A DNA stretch of 63,084 nt from Alphaproteobacteria bacterium (GTDB lineage: Bacteria > Pseudomonadota > Alphaproteobacteria > Micavibrionales > Micavibrionaceae), in contig NVUR01000006.1 of NCBI GenBank assembly GCA_002401965.1, positions 1 to 63,084 of the forward strand, given 5' to 3'. Position 1 is the first letter of the stretch; each line of letters begins with the position of its first letter. A program made the translations under genes and the position numbers. The notes under the pieces were generated by a model. That model made no database searches. It saw nothing but the letters and a program-made list of their open reading frames with translations, and was not told where the DNA came from. Shown here piece by piece: positions 43,056 through 52,134 of this stretch.

Positions 43056-44315
43056 TTAAATATCACCTTCTTCTTCCACAACATTTTCAACAAAGAATAT
43101 TCCGATAGGCGTTCCCGCCGCGATCACAACTTGAATAGGAACATCGCCCATTTCGTCTAGTATTTCTGTAATCTTAGAGGCCGCTTCTGAAACACCAAAG
43201 GCAAGTTCTTGCTCATCGTCTTTTTCTTCTGTGTCCTCAACAACACTGTCACCAGTGACGACCACTGTTGTTTCTGGCTCTGCTATCGCCTCAGCAAAAC
43301 TTTCTACAAAAGCCGCAGCAGCAGGGAAGATGATACGTTTAAAGTATCTATGATTTATATCTGATCTCATTGCTGCCAAACCATTATCCGGATCCAGCAA
43401 AATAGCATCAACATCATGTTGCTCACCATCTTCATTAACTGCGACATCAAAGGTCACAACAAGTTTTCCAAGATCGTCTTCTAATTGGAATTCACCAAGT
43501 AACTTCCAGCCTTTTAAAGGGCCACTAACCATTTGCGCCAGAACAACGGCGTCAACATCGGAGTTTGCTTGTAATAGCATTTGCCCGTAGACAATTTTAC
43601 CTGCGGGAATAATGACGATTTCATCACTTTCTTCTGTAAATGAAGGATCATCAGAATCCCTATTACCGCCGCCACCGTTACTGCCATCAGTGTTACTGCT
43701 GCCATCTTCATAGCTAATAAGGGTTTTTGTTGTAAATTTTTTCGTACCATCATTTGCTGTGAGTAGAGTAGACATTTGCTCTATCATGGATTCAGAAAGC
43801 TGATCCAGTGCTTCGCCTTGTTGCTCAGCATTTAAAACGGTCACAGGCTCTATCTCTGTTTCTCTTATTTTCATTTCACGTTCTATGCGCTCGTCTTGAA
43901 GGAGTCTCCAACGATGTAGGGGGTCTTCGGATTTCTCTTCTAATTGTGGTGCTTCAAGGCGGGTGCTTTGTGCTTGAACGGGTACAGGTATAGCACTACG
44001 GCTTTCTGTTATGGCTCGTTCCAAATCAGCTTCATTTTGCTGTTCCACAGCGTCAATATATGCTGGAGAAAGCTTTTCGTCAGTTCCAGGAACAGCTGTC
44101 ACTTCGGATCCAGACGGCATGCGAGATGTTGTTTCTTTAATGGCACTACCGCCAAAACTGAACATGATGCCAACAATAACCAGCAGAACAACAACAATAA
44201 TCCCGATTTTTATAATAGGATTTTGTCTGGAAGCGTCTCCTAAATTCGATTGCTGAGAAAACTCATCAAACTCATCTTCAGAACCGATTATATCTTCATC
44301 TAAATCATCATTCAT
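43056..44315 (-). CDS. icmE: IcmE/DotG/TraO-like type IV secretion core protein (VirB10-like)
   Basis: DotG spans the envelope and links the inner-membrane machinery to the outer-membrane pore. The 419-residue protein has an acidic cytoplasmic tail, a transmembrane helix at about 36-57 (IGIIVVVLLVIVGIMFSF) and a helical/low-complexity linker. The C-terminal VirB10-type barrel starts at about 232 (IPAGKIVYGQMLLQANSDVD, then VSGPLKGWKLLGEF; ILLDPDNGLAAM; FPAAAAFVESFAEAIA). The central repeats of the much longer Legionella DotG are missing, as in plasmid TraO. It overlaps the dotH stop by 8 bases. Confidence 0.85.
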   Translation of the reverse strand: MNDDLDEDIIGSEDEFDEFSQQSNLGDASRQNPIIKIGIIVVVLLVIVGIMFSFGGSAIKETTSRMPSGSEVTAVPGTDEKLSPAYIDAVEQQNEADLERAITESRSAIPVPVQAQSTRLEAPQLEEKSEDPLHRWRLLQDERIEREMKIRETEIEPVTVLNAEQQGEALDQLSESMIEQMSTLLTANDGTKKFTTKTLISYEDGSSNTDGSNGGGGNRDSDDPSFTEESDEIVIIPAGKIVYGQMLLQANSDVDAVVLAQMVSGPLKGWKLLGEFQLEDDLGKLVVTFDVAVNEDGEQHDVDAILLDPDNGLAAMRSDINHRYFKRIIFPAAAAFVESFAEAIAEPETTVVVTGDSVVEDTEEKDDEQELAFGVSEAASKITEILDEMGDVPIQVVIAAGTPIGIFFVENVVEEEGDI

Positions 44316-45321
44316 CTAATAGGTCCTCGCGCTCAGTAAGATAGGCTCGCACCATGCGACCTCTATCAGATAGTAGAATTACAGGTGTGTCCTCTAAGGC
44401 ATAGATTTTTGTGCCATCTGCAGATGTCACAGAACTGTTCCAACCGGGAGAAAGTAGGGTAAGGGGGGTTCTTACATATGTAAGTCCATTATATATGTAA
44501 GCCGTTGTACGGCCATCAACACCTGATACATTAAGTATTTCGGCATCACCTGGAACCACGCCGCCAAGGGCGATCGACATATCAGGATCACCAGATGTTA
44601 GGGTTACACCAGTGTCAATAAGAGGCGTTGTTGCACTTGGCCCCATTTTAGGAATAATGGCGTCGAATCTGTAGTGGACGAGATCTCTATTGGTTTCGAA
44701 AGTCAGGATAACAGGAGCATTTAAACCAGCAAGGCGCATGGAAATATTACCATGTGCAAATGATGTTTCAGGCGACACTCTTATCATGTGTGTTGTCTCG
44801 TGAACCTGCGATTCTTGTATTTTGAATTCTCCGACCCAACTCATATCCTCGATAGGCCATGGCTGACCGGAGGAGTCTAGCATGCTGATGGTTGTGACAT
44901 ATCCATGTGCCATTTTCACCGTGAGAGGCTGTACGCCTGGATCAAGGGAAATATTTTGAACTGTAAGCTCTGGCCTTGGGTATGGATGAACAGGAAGTTG
45001 CGTTGATTCCACTGTGCGGTCAAAATGCTCCAGCAATGTTCTTATCTCACCCGGACGTAAGGGAAGCAAAGTTTTCAAAGCCTGATCGAAGGCCTCGGTT
45101 CTGAAGCTCTCTTCAATATCCGTTGTCGCTTGTTCTGACTCGATATCATCATCAAAGTCAAAGACGCTATCCGCTGTTGTTTCTTCTGTCGGCTCATCCA
45201 TAAAATCTTGAGATAAGACCGGATTGCATAATGCCGTAGAACAAGCAAAGACCAAACCAAACCCTAATACTTTCATATTAAGATCTGCACATATTTTATA
45301 TGAAAAATTTCTGTAATTCAT
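44308..45321 (-). CDS. icmK: IcmK/DotH/TraN-like type IV secretion outer-membrane complex protein
   Basis: DotH forms the outer-membrane ring with DotC and DotD. The protein shows the IcmK hallmarks: DQALKTLLPLRPGEIRTLLE, then LDPGVQPLTVKMAHGYVTTI, the WPIEDMSWVG motif and SMRLAGLNAPVILTFETNRD. An ordinary signal peptide starts at the in-frame ATG 45276 (MKVLGFGLVFACSTALCNPV); the ATG at 45321, preceded by GGA, would add 15 residues before it, and the true start is uncertain. An acidic linker (DEPTEETTADSVFDFDDDI) follows the signal. The dotI gene is 108 bases upstream. Confidence 0.85.
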   Translation of the reverse strand: MNYRNFSYKICADLNMKVLGFGLVFACSTALCNPVLSQDFMDEPTEETTADSVFDFDDDIESEQATTDIEESFRTEAFDQALKTLLPLRPGEIRTLLEHFDRTVESTQLPVHPYPRPELTVQNISLDPGVQPLTVKMAHGYVTTISMLDSSGQPWPIEDMSWVGEFKIQESQVHETTHMIRVSPETSFAHGNISMRLAGLNAPVILTFETNRDLVHYRFDAIIPKMGPSATTPLIDTGVTLTSGDPDMSIALGGVVPGDAEILNVSGVDGRTTAYIYNGLTYVRTPLTLLSPGWNSSVTSADGTKIYALEDTPVILLSDRGRMVRAYLTEREDLLDE

Positions 45322-45429
45322 GAATTCCATTTACCCCAGATACTCTAAAATAACTTGTAGACGATACATCGGATTTTTACAATTGTCACGCATTATCAAC
45401 ATAATAGCTAAAATTTTTAACATTGCCCT

Positions 45430-46119
45430 TTACCTTGCCTCTGCAATCCATTGCTCTATTCCAACGCCACTGGGGCTTTCAAGTCTTGGAACACGAACAA
45501 CTACTACCGTTACTAGCAGTCCTGTATTGTATGTTTTTGCACCTGACATGTACGTTAGGATAAGGGGGATCTGCACGACCCATTGATATCGCCCTGCTAC
45601 GAGACCTTCGGATTGAAGGACGGGTGCACCCCTTGGCGCGGCTGTGATGATTTGCTGATTAACTTCAACCATCTCGATGATGCGAGATCTTTGGAGTGCT
45701 TGTGTAAAGCTCTCCCACCCTCTTTTTGTAAAATTACGTGAAGATTCTTGTAATCTTCTTCTATAGTCACTAAAGCCAAAGGTCATAACCTCGGTCGTTC
45801 CTTGTGCGACCCATGACATAAGGGATGGCGCACTTAGGTTGGGTTGATTAAGTGGAACCATTGGAATAAGTCGGCCATCCTCTGTTGTTGCAAAGTAGAA
45901 ATGCTGTGGTTGGTGGGTTTTTATGACGTAATACATTGCACCGATAAGACCCAATATGACAACGCTTTGTATAAGTGTCATTTTTAAGAGGCTTCGATAA
46001 CCATCTCTGTAGAATTCATTGCGGATAACGACAGTTCCCAGTCCAGATGTATCACCAGCACTTGGTGCTGCCTGTTCATTATTTGTTGCGCTATCTTTCT
46101 TTTTTAAATTTTTCAGCAT
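45430..46119 (-). CDS. icmL: IcmL/DotI/TraM-like type IV secretion inner-membrane protein
   Basis: DotI forms an inner-membrane complex required for substrate transfer. The 229-residue protein contains VIRNEFYRDGYRSLLKMTLI (about 31-50), the signature of this family. A single transmembrane helix (about 49-66) follows, with the periplasmic domain with FYFATTEDGRLIPMVPL and FGFSDYRRRLQESSRNFT after it, ending in the RWVVQIPL-like and YNTGLLVTVVVVRVPR strands. It leads the operon dotI-dotH-dotG-dotF; the divergent paralogue array begins 247 bases away. Confidence 0.9.
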   Translation of the reverse strand: MLKNLKKKDSATNNEQAAPSAGDTSGLGTVVIRNEFYRDGYRSLLKMTLIQSVVILGLIGAMYYVIKTHQPQHFYFATTEDGRLIPMVPLNQPNLSAPSLMSWVAQGTTEVMTFGFSDYRRRLQESSRNFTKRGWESFTQALQRSRIIEMVEVNQQIITAAPRGAPVLQSEGLVAGRYQWVVQIPLILTYMSGAKTYNTGLLVTVVVVRVPRLESPSGVGIEQWIAEAR

Positions 46120-46366
46120 GGGAACTTTCTACAGCCTATTGTTAAAATTATTTATAATCCAAATTATATTCTGTAACAAATAATAAGAATATACAATATT
46201 TCAATTATATATTTCTTGTTGCTTGGCGAATATTTTAAGTGCTTTCATCAAGGTGCTTGTGTTATCGTTGAATATCGTTAATTATGTACGGCACTGTATC
46301 GCTGTGAAAATAATGTGGCGTAAGACTGTTTTACAGATATGAGTTTAATTTTAGGTGTCCTTAAGA
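46120..46366. other. Divergent promoter region between the secretion operon and the paralogue array
   Basis: AT-rich region with no gene. A short direct repeat (TATCGTTGAATATCGTTAAT, about 46263-46282) lies in the middle. Promoters for both operons must be here, but I cannot assign a confident -35/-10 pair. Confidence 0.35.
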
Positions 46367-47881
46367 ATGATGGGTATATATAATAAGAGAGAGGATACGG
46401 CGGTTACTTTTCGCCATGTGTTATTCTCTATTTTACTCACCTTTGTGTTCGTGGGCGCGCTATCTGCGCCTAAGGATGCGTATGCCTGTTGTACAGAATG
46501 TCAGACCTCTTTGTGTACAGATGCAACAAATTATATTGATGATGCTCATGCGGATATTATTACGCGTGTTTCTGATGAGCTTGAATATGATATAGAAGAA
46601 TTTGAGGAGTGGCTGATTGAGGTTATGTTTAAAACGCAATTTCTTCCTGCGATGGCGGACATGGCAACGCAGATGAGTTCTGTTGCCATGCAATACACGC
46701 AGGCTATCGGTATGTTTCTTGATGCTCAAAATCAAATGGATACCCAAAGAGTATTCAGAGAGTTGCAATTTGAAGCCCATAGAGACTATATGCCAAGTCA
46801 GGACTTTTGTCAGTTCGGAACAAATGTCAGAAGTTTGGCGGCAACTGAAAATATCGCACGTTTTAACAGTCTTGCTTTGTCGCAAGTATCTTTCGCGCGT
46901 CAATTAGGCAATGTTAATGCAGCTGGTTCGGCTGATGTTATTGGTGATTATAAAGCACGGTGGGAGCAGTTCGTTGATACTTATTGTGATCCGCGTGATA
47001 ATAATTGGCAAACGGCAGGTACGGGTCTTGCTCTTGCTTGTGATCGTAATGGCCTTGCTTCGGGTACTGATGCAGGCGCAGAAAATCCACAGCGCGTTAA
47101 TCGCGATATCGATTACACGCGTTTGATTGAAGAACCGAGAACCTTGAATATAGATATGGATGATGTCACCCTTGATGTGACAGTTGAGCCTCTGGGCACT
47201 TTAATTATTGGTCTAATTGAAGAGCCAGCAGAAGAAGAGGATATTCTTGCTTTATCCAGAAACTTGTATGGTCACAGGGTTTTATCCAGAGATGTTTCCC
47301 AGACGATCATGAAGAGTAATAGCGCACAAAAATTGTATTTGGCATTGCGAAGTGTTGTGGCGAAAAGGGGGGTTGCACAAGCCAGTTTTAACGCAATTGT
47401 CGGTTTGAAATCATCTGGAACGCAGCATGAAAAACTGCCTCTTATACCAGCAAATAATTTTTCTCATCCTGGGGTCGCTTATGGTTTGCCTTCGGTAATA
47501 GGCGCGGGCACTCTTTCGACAAAACATTCGGGACGTTTTATGGCGGTAATTGTACAAGAAATATTACCTTCCAGTCCGGCGGGTGTCGGCGGTAATATTT
47601 TTGATCTTATTGGTTATAGTCCAAGCTATTATTCCCAGTTGGAGGTGCTAGCAAAAAGAATTTATCAAAATCCTGATTTTTATGCCAAACTTTATGATAC
47701 GCCTGCAAATGTATCTCGAAAAAAGGTTGCGATGAAGGCGGTGGAACTTATGCTGGATCGTGCGATTTATGAAAGTCAATTACGTCGTGAAATGAATGTA
47801 TCTGTTTTACTTTCTAGTAAATTAAGAGGGTCTCATCGTGCGGTGAATGAAGGTTTAGCGACATCTAAGGGTCAAAAGTAA
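46367..47881 (+). CDS. Exported array protein 1 (unrecognised family)
   Basis: Family not recognised. The 504-residue protein has an N-terminal signal sequence (about 12-35) followed by a cysteine cluster (ACCTECQTSLC) and predicted helices. The central block runs from about 112 to 183: IGMFLDAQNQMDTQR, ELQFEAHRDYMPS, FCQFGTNVRSLA. Then YCDPRDNN at about 206 and DIDYTRLIEEPRTLN follow. The C-terminal block at about 423-466 reads YSPSYYSQLEVLAKRIYQNP, then KLYDTPANVSRKKVAMKA. The same blocks recur in the next four genes. ATG 46367 was chosen over the GTG at 46355. The gene opens a five-gene operon divergent from the Dot/Icm-like operon. Confidence 0.8.
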   Translation: MMGIYNKREDTAVTFRHVLFSILLTFVFVGALSAPKDAYACCTECQTSLCTDATNYIDDAHADIITRVSDELEYDIEEFEEWLIEVMFKTQFLPAMADMATQMSSVAMQYTQAIGMFLDAQNQMDTQRVFRELQFEAHRDYMPSQDFCQFGTNVRSLAATENIARFNSLALSQVSFARQLGNVNAAGSADVIGDYKARWEQFVDTYCDPRDNNWQTAGTGLALACDRNGLASGTDAGAENPQRVNRDIDYTRLIEEPRTLNIDMDDVTLDVTVEPLGTLIIGLIEEPAEEEDILALSRNLYGHRVLSRDVSQTIMKSNSAQKLYLALRSVVAKRGVAQASFNAIVGLKSSGTQHEKLPLIPANNFSHPGVAYGLPSVIGAGTLSTKHSGRFMAVIVQEILPSSPAGVGGNIFDLIGYSPSYYSQLEVLAKRIYQNPDFYAKLYDTPANVSRKKVAMKAVELMLDRAIYESQLRREMNVSVLLSSKLRGSHRAVNEGLATSKGQK

Positions 47882-47911
47882 TTTTTAAATTGTGAGAGAA
47901 TTTTGTCTTTT

Positions 47912-49345
47912 ATGGATAAATTGAAAAAAAATAGAAAGTGGTTTAGAAGAAATTATCGTTTTCCTCGGTGGATGAGGAATGGGGTCGTTCTTGTTTTCTT
48001 GGTTGCTGTTCTATCGGGATTTGCCCTGACTGTTCGCAATAAGGACGTAGAGGCTCTTAGTGTGCAAATCCCTTGTACATGGTGCAACTGGTTTGATACT
48101 GAGATTGCGAAGCTTGCGCTGGAGTTTATTCAGAATAGTATCGGTAATCCTCTTATTGATGACACGATTGAGAAGCACATGAATCAAGAGCATAATTTTA
48201 TAGTCAAAGATTTTTTCGAAGACTATTGGTTAAGGGCACTGGCTGAGTTGACAAATTTCTTGAGCACTTTTGGTATGTATCAGGTGGAAATGGTTGGTAC
48301 TTTTTTTGATGCAAAAAACCAATTGGAAACGCGCCGTTTGTTTTTTGAATTACAGGCCGAAGCACATAAAGACTATCACCCAAGTGATGATTTTTGTTGG
48401 TTTGGAACAAGTTCCAGAAGTTTGGCTTCCAGCGATAGTCGTGCACATTTAAATATGCTGGCAATGTCCGAGCATTCTTTAGGTAGGCAGTTGGGATATC
48501 GGGGGGCTGCCGCAGCGCAGGGAATACAGGCAGATAAAAATTCCAGATGGCAAAAATTTGTGAATACGTATTGTGATCCTAAAGATAATTCTTGGGAGGT
48601 TGCGGGTACGGGCTTGGACCTTGCTTGTGATCGGGATGGGCTTGGTGTATCTGTGGCAACGGGTGCGTTGGATCTTGGTCGTGTTAATCGTGATGTCGAT
48701 TATACGCGTTTGATTGATGAGCCCAGAACATTGGATGTTGATTTTTCTACAGGTGGTGCTGCGGTGTCCGAAAATGGCGAGGATATCTTGGCCATGGCGT
48801 CGAACCTATATGGTCATAATGTGCCTTCTCGCGCATTGTCCAAGAAGAAAATAACAACGCCAGCGGCGAAAAAACTCTATATGGATTTGCGGAGTGTTAT
48901 CGCAAAAAGAAATGTTGCTGAAAGCAGTTTTAACGCAATTGTTTCTATGAAGTCTGCCGGAACAAATGGTGATGCGTCTGCGCCAACCCAACCAGATGTC
49001 GGTGCCTATATGGCGGCAATAATAAAAGACCTTATGCCAACGGGGACACCTGATGATGAAATCTATGCAATTCTTGGAGAAAACCCTAGTTACTATGCAC
49101 AGCTTGAAGTTTTGAGTAAGAAGATTTATCAAAATCCTGATTTTATTGCTAATTTGTATGATACGCCAGCGAATGTGAAACGTAAATCTGTTGCAATGAA
49201 GGCGATTGGGCTGATGTTGGACAGGGCTTTGTTTGAAAGTGAATTGCGTCAGGAAATGATTTTATCTGTTATGTTATCTAGTGAACTGGGCAGGAATGTC
49301 AGTACGCTTAACCGTGATTTCAAAAAAGGCAAAAGGCATAAATAG
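47912..49345 (+). CDS. Exported array protein 2 (unrecognised family)
   Basis: This 477-residue paralogue is closest to array protein 1: both share the AGTGLxLACDRxGL segment and the NVASSFNAI-type (VAESSFNAIVSMKSAGT) region. The basic N-terminus is followed by a hydrophobic helix (about 22-40) and then PCTWCNW. The central block reads FFDAKNQLETRRLFFELQAE and FCWFGTSSRSLA. The C-terminal block reads LGENPSYYAQLEVLSKKIYQ, NPDFIANLYDTPANVKRK. It follows gene 1 after 30 bases. ATG 47912 was preferred to the TTG at 47903. Likely in the periplasm, anchored or cleaved. Confidence 0.8.
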   Translation: MDKLKKNRKWFRRNYRFPRWMRNGVVLVFLVAVLSGFALTVRNKDVEALSVQIPCTWCNWFDTEIAKLALEFIQNSIGNPLIDDTIEKHMNQEHNFIVKDFFEDYWLRALAELTNFLSTFGMYQVEMVGTFFDAKNQLETRRLFFELQAEAHKDYHPSDDFCWFGTSSRSLASSDSRAHLNMLAMSEHSLGRQLGYRGAAAAQGIQADKNSRWQKFVNTYCDPKDNSWEVAGTGLDLACDRDGLGVSVATGALDLGRVNRDVDYTRLIDEPRTLDVDFSTGGAAVSENGEDILAMASNLYGHNVPSRALSKKKITTPAAKKLYMDLRSVIAKRNVAESSFNAIVSMKSAGTNGDASAPTQPDVGAYMAAIIKDLMPTGTPDDEIYAILGENPSYYAQLEVLSKKIYQNPDFIANLYDTPANVKRKSVAMKAIGLMLDRALFESELRQEMILSVMLSSELGRNVSTLNRDFKKGKRHK

Positions 49346-49355
49346 GGTTTTGATT

Positions 49356-50771
49356 ATGAGTTTGAATACATTAAAAATCTTTGTAAGTGCGCGTCGTTAT
49401 CTGGTGAGGCTTGTTGTCACTTTGTTGGCGATCTTCACGTTGTTTGGTTTTACGGGAACTGGGCATGCGATTTGTACTGATTGTGGATCTGAGATAGAGA
49501 GTGTGGATAGCAGCATTTGGAAGCAATCGGAAAATAGGTTCGATAGTAGAATAAATGCTAGATTTAGATCACTTCAAAATTTTATTATCCATGATATGTG
49601 GGAGCAGAGTATTTTGCCGGCGATGATGTTGGCGGCAGAACAGTTTACAGTGGTTGCTTTACAGCAAGTGATGGCAATTGGCATGTTTATTGATGCCGAG
49701 AGTCAGATGGATGCCCAAAGATTGTTGCAGGAAATACGCGCAGATGTTCATAAAAGGTATCAGCCCAGTGTCGGGATGTGTGAATTTGGATCTGTCATGA
49801 AAAGTATTGCAGTGACGGAGAGACGCGGTGAAGTGATGGCCGTAACTCTCGCGCAGCGTTCTCAGGATAGGCAATTAGGGCAACAGAATACATCTGGAAC
49901 ATATGGTAATGATTTGGATCATGATATCCGTATAATGCATTTCAAAAATTTGTTTTGTAATGAAAAAGATCGTGGTAGTGCTTTGTCAGCGGCATGTTCT
50001 CTTGCATGGACGGATACAAGTTTTGATGCGGATGCTCGTGTTCGAATAAATAAGGATATTGATTATTTTTCTCTGGTTGATTCGCCGTGGACGTTGACGT
50101 TAGATTTTACGAATGATGATATTATTGATGATACGGCATCCCTTAATCCAGAAATTCACAATGAAGATGAAGAACATCTTTTGGCTATGGCGAGTAATTT
50201 ATACGCGCATAATACTTTTCCGCGTATACCTGCGCGCTTGCTTGTGAATAGAGTGGGCAAAGACTTAACGACGATGCAAAAATCATATATGGATATGCGT
50301 TCTATCATAGCGAAAAGAAGTGTTGCAGAGAACAGTTTTTATGCCATTGCTGCAATGAAGGCAGAGGGAAACAGGTTAGAGCCACCCACTGGTTCTCCTC
50401 CTAGCGCTCCGGACAGTTTTCCTATGAGCGCAAGAATCTATATGCAGTCTATATTGGAAGAGCTTGGCGTTCCTGCAACAGAAATTCTAACATTATTAGG
50501 GGATAATCCCAGCTATTATGCCCAGATGGAAGTTTTGACAAAGAAATTGTATCAAAACCCTGATTTCTATACGAATTTATATGATAAACCAGCCAATGTA
50601 GAAAGAAAAATAGTGGCTTTGCAGGCAATTAAATTAATGCAAAAATTTGATGTGTTGAAAAGTTCTTTGCGCAATGAAGTTTCAACATCTGTTCTTCTTG
50701 AGTTAGCTGTTATGGATTTACAAAGAGAAATCGAAGACCAAATTCAAGCGATTGGCGTGGGTGATGAGTGA
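49356..50771 (+). CDS. Exported array protein 3 (unrecognised family)
   Basis: This 471-residue paralogue pairs with array protein 4 by the MCEFGxxxKSxAxxERxGE segment. A signal sequence (about 14-38, LVRLVVTLLAIFTLFGF) leads to AICTDCGSEIES. Central block: IGMFIDAESQMDAQRLLQEI, RADVHKRYQPSVGMCEFG. C-terminal block: LGDNPSYYAQMEVLTKKLYQ, NPDFYTNLYDKPANVERK. In this copy the last conserved cysteine lies in SAACSLAW. The ATG at 49356 (AGGG upstream) was chosen; the frame is open 25 codons upstream into gene 2. Confidence 0.8.
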   Translation: MSLNTLKIFVSARRYLVRLVVTLLAIFTLFGFTGTGHAICTDCGSEIESVDSSIWKQSENRFDSRINARFRSLQNFIIHDMWEQSILPAMMLAAEQFTVVALQQVMAIGMFIDAESQMDAQRLLQEIRADVHKRYQPSVGMCEFGSVMKSIAVTERRGEVMAVTLAQRSQDRQLGQQNTSGTYGNDLDHDIRIMHFKNLFCNEKDRGSALSAACSLAWTDTSFDADARVRINKDIDYFSLVDSPWTLTLDFTNDDIIDDTASLNPEIHNEDEEHLLAMASNLYAHNTFPRIPARLLVNRVGKDLTTMQKSYMDMRSIIAKRSVAENSFYAIAAMKAEGNRLEPPTGSPPSAPDSFPMSARIYMQSILEELGVPATEILTLLGDNPSYYAQMEVLTKKLYQNPDFYTNLYDKPANVERKIVALQAIKLMQKFDVLKSSLRNEVSTSVLLELAVMDLQREIEDQIQAIGVGDE

Positions 50772-52119
50772 TATGAAACGTTTTTTTACAAAATATATAG
50801 GGTTTAAAGTGGCGTTTCTAGCAGTGCTTGTCGTTGTATTTCTATCTGTTTCAATGATGAGCATACCACCTAAAAATGCGGATGCGCTTGTTCCCTCTTG
50901 TTGTAGCGGCGGATGTTATTGTACATCAGAAACTGTATCGTCTGATATATCTGGGTGGATTCAAGATTATATTCAGCTTAACCTTGAGTTTTATTTGCAG
51001 TTAGTGGCACAGCATCAATTTATTTGGTTTAATTTGGAGTACTGGCAGCAATATATGTTGCCTTCATTTATACAGATGGGCAATCAGCTGGGCGGGGTTG
51101 GTATGCAACAAGTCATGATGATTGGTATGTTTCTTGATGCGAAGGAGCAAATGGAAACACAACGTTTGTTACAAATACTCCATGCGAAGGCCAATAAAGA
51201 TTATCATCCAAGTGTAGGTATGTGTGAATTTGGAACGCGCTTAAAGAGCTTGGCGGCGTCTGAGCGTAAGGGGGAAATGAATGCTCTGATCTTGAGTGAG
51301 AGATCTTTGGATCGTTTTTTTGGAAATAAAGACACAGGTGGATCTGGTGGATCAAAGGATGATGTTAATATTAGATTGAGTGCTTTTAAAGGCAAGTTTT
51401 GTGAAGCCTTTGATAATAACAATGGCTTGAGTTTTATTTGTCCTATCACTGCTTCTGCACCAGCGGCGAGGAGAAGTCGATTTAATAAAGATATTGATTA
51501 TCAAAGAACCATTGAAAATCCATGGACAATCGGGCTTGATTTAACGGTTGGTGGTACACCTTCTGAAGCGGATGAGGAGGTCTTTGCCTTGTCGAATAAC
51601 CTCTATGGTTTCGAAAGTTTTAATACAGTAGATTATAAGGCAATGCAGAATATGATTAGTGTTAATGACCTGCAGCAGGCTTATCTGGATATGCGTGCGG
51701 TTGTTGCAAAAACCAAAGTTGCGGAAAATAGTTTTAATGCAATTGTTGCAATGAAGTCAGAGGGAACCGTTGGATCGAGAGAATTTTTGGTTTCTTATTT
51801 GGAAGAACTTGGTATGCCTACTGGGGATATAGATGCATTTCTGGGCGAAAACCCGAGTTATCATGCACAAATGGAAATTCTAACTAAGAAAGCTTATCAA
51901 AGCCCTCTATTTTATACAAATTTGTATGATAAGCCTGCGAATGTTGAGCGTAAGGGCGTTGCGATGCAGGCAATTGGTCTGATGCAGAAATTTGATTTAC
52001 TAAAAAGTAATTTACGAACAGAAGCATCCCTGTCTATTTTATTGGAATTGTCGGTTGAGCAATTACAAAGAAAGGTTGAGGATGATATTCGGGCTCTTTC
52101 AGGTTATTCTGAAGAGTAG
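50764..52119 (+). CDS. Exported array protein 4 (unrecognised family)
   Basis: This 451-residue paralogue starts with a signal sequence (about 12-33) ahead of a cysteine-dense segment (SCCSGGCYCTSE). The block IGMFLDAKEQMETQRLLQIL and MCEFGTRLKSLAASERKGEM shows it is the closest relative of array protein 3. The C-terminal block reads LGENPSYHAQMEILTKKAYQ, SPLFYTNLYDKPANVERKGV. The start overlaps gene 3 by 8 bases; an ATG three codons later is possible. It is the shortest member, missing part of the loop before the C-terminal block. Confidence 0.8.
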   Translation: MSDMKRFFTKYIGFKVAFLAVLVVVFLSVSMMSIPPKNADALVPSCCSGGCYCTSETVSSDISGWIQDYIQLNLEFYLQLVAQHQFIWFNLEYWQQYMLPSFIQMGNQLGGVGMQQVMMIGMFLDAKEQMETQRLLQILHAKANKDYHPSVGMCEFGTRLKSLAASERKGEMNALILSERSLDRFFGNKDTGGSGGSKDDVNIRLSAFKGKFCEAFDNNNGLSFICPITASAPAARRSRFNKDIDYQRTIENPWTIGLDLTVGGTPSEADEEVFALSNNLYGFESFNTVDYKAMQNMISVNDLQQAYLDMRAVVAKTKVAENSFNAIVAMKSEGTVGSREFLVSYLEELGMPTGDIDAFLGENPSYHAQMEILTKKAYQSPLFYTNLYDKPANVERKGVAMQAIGLMQKFDLLKSNLRTEASLSILLELSVEQLQRKVEDDIRALSGYSEE

Positions 52120-52134
52120 GAGAGGTTATATATT

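Noticed and set aside
43056-44315. DotG-like gene as a P-type VirB10/TrbI
   Set aside because: The VirB10-like C-terminus alone would allow it, but the IcmK and IcmL genes next to it fix the I-type assignment.
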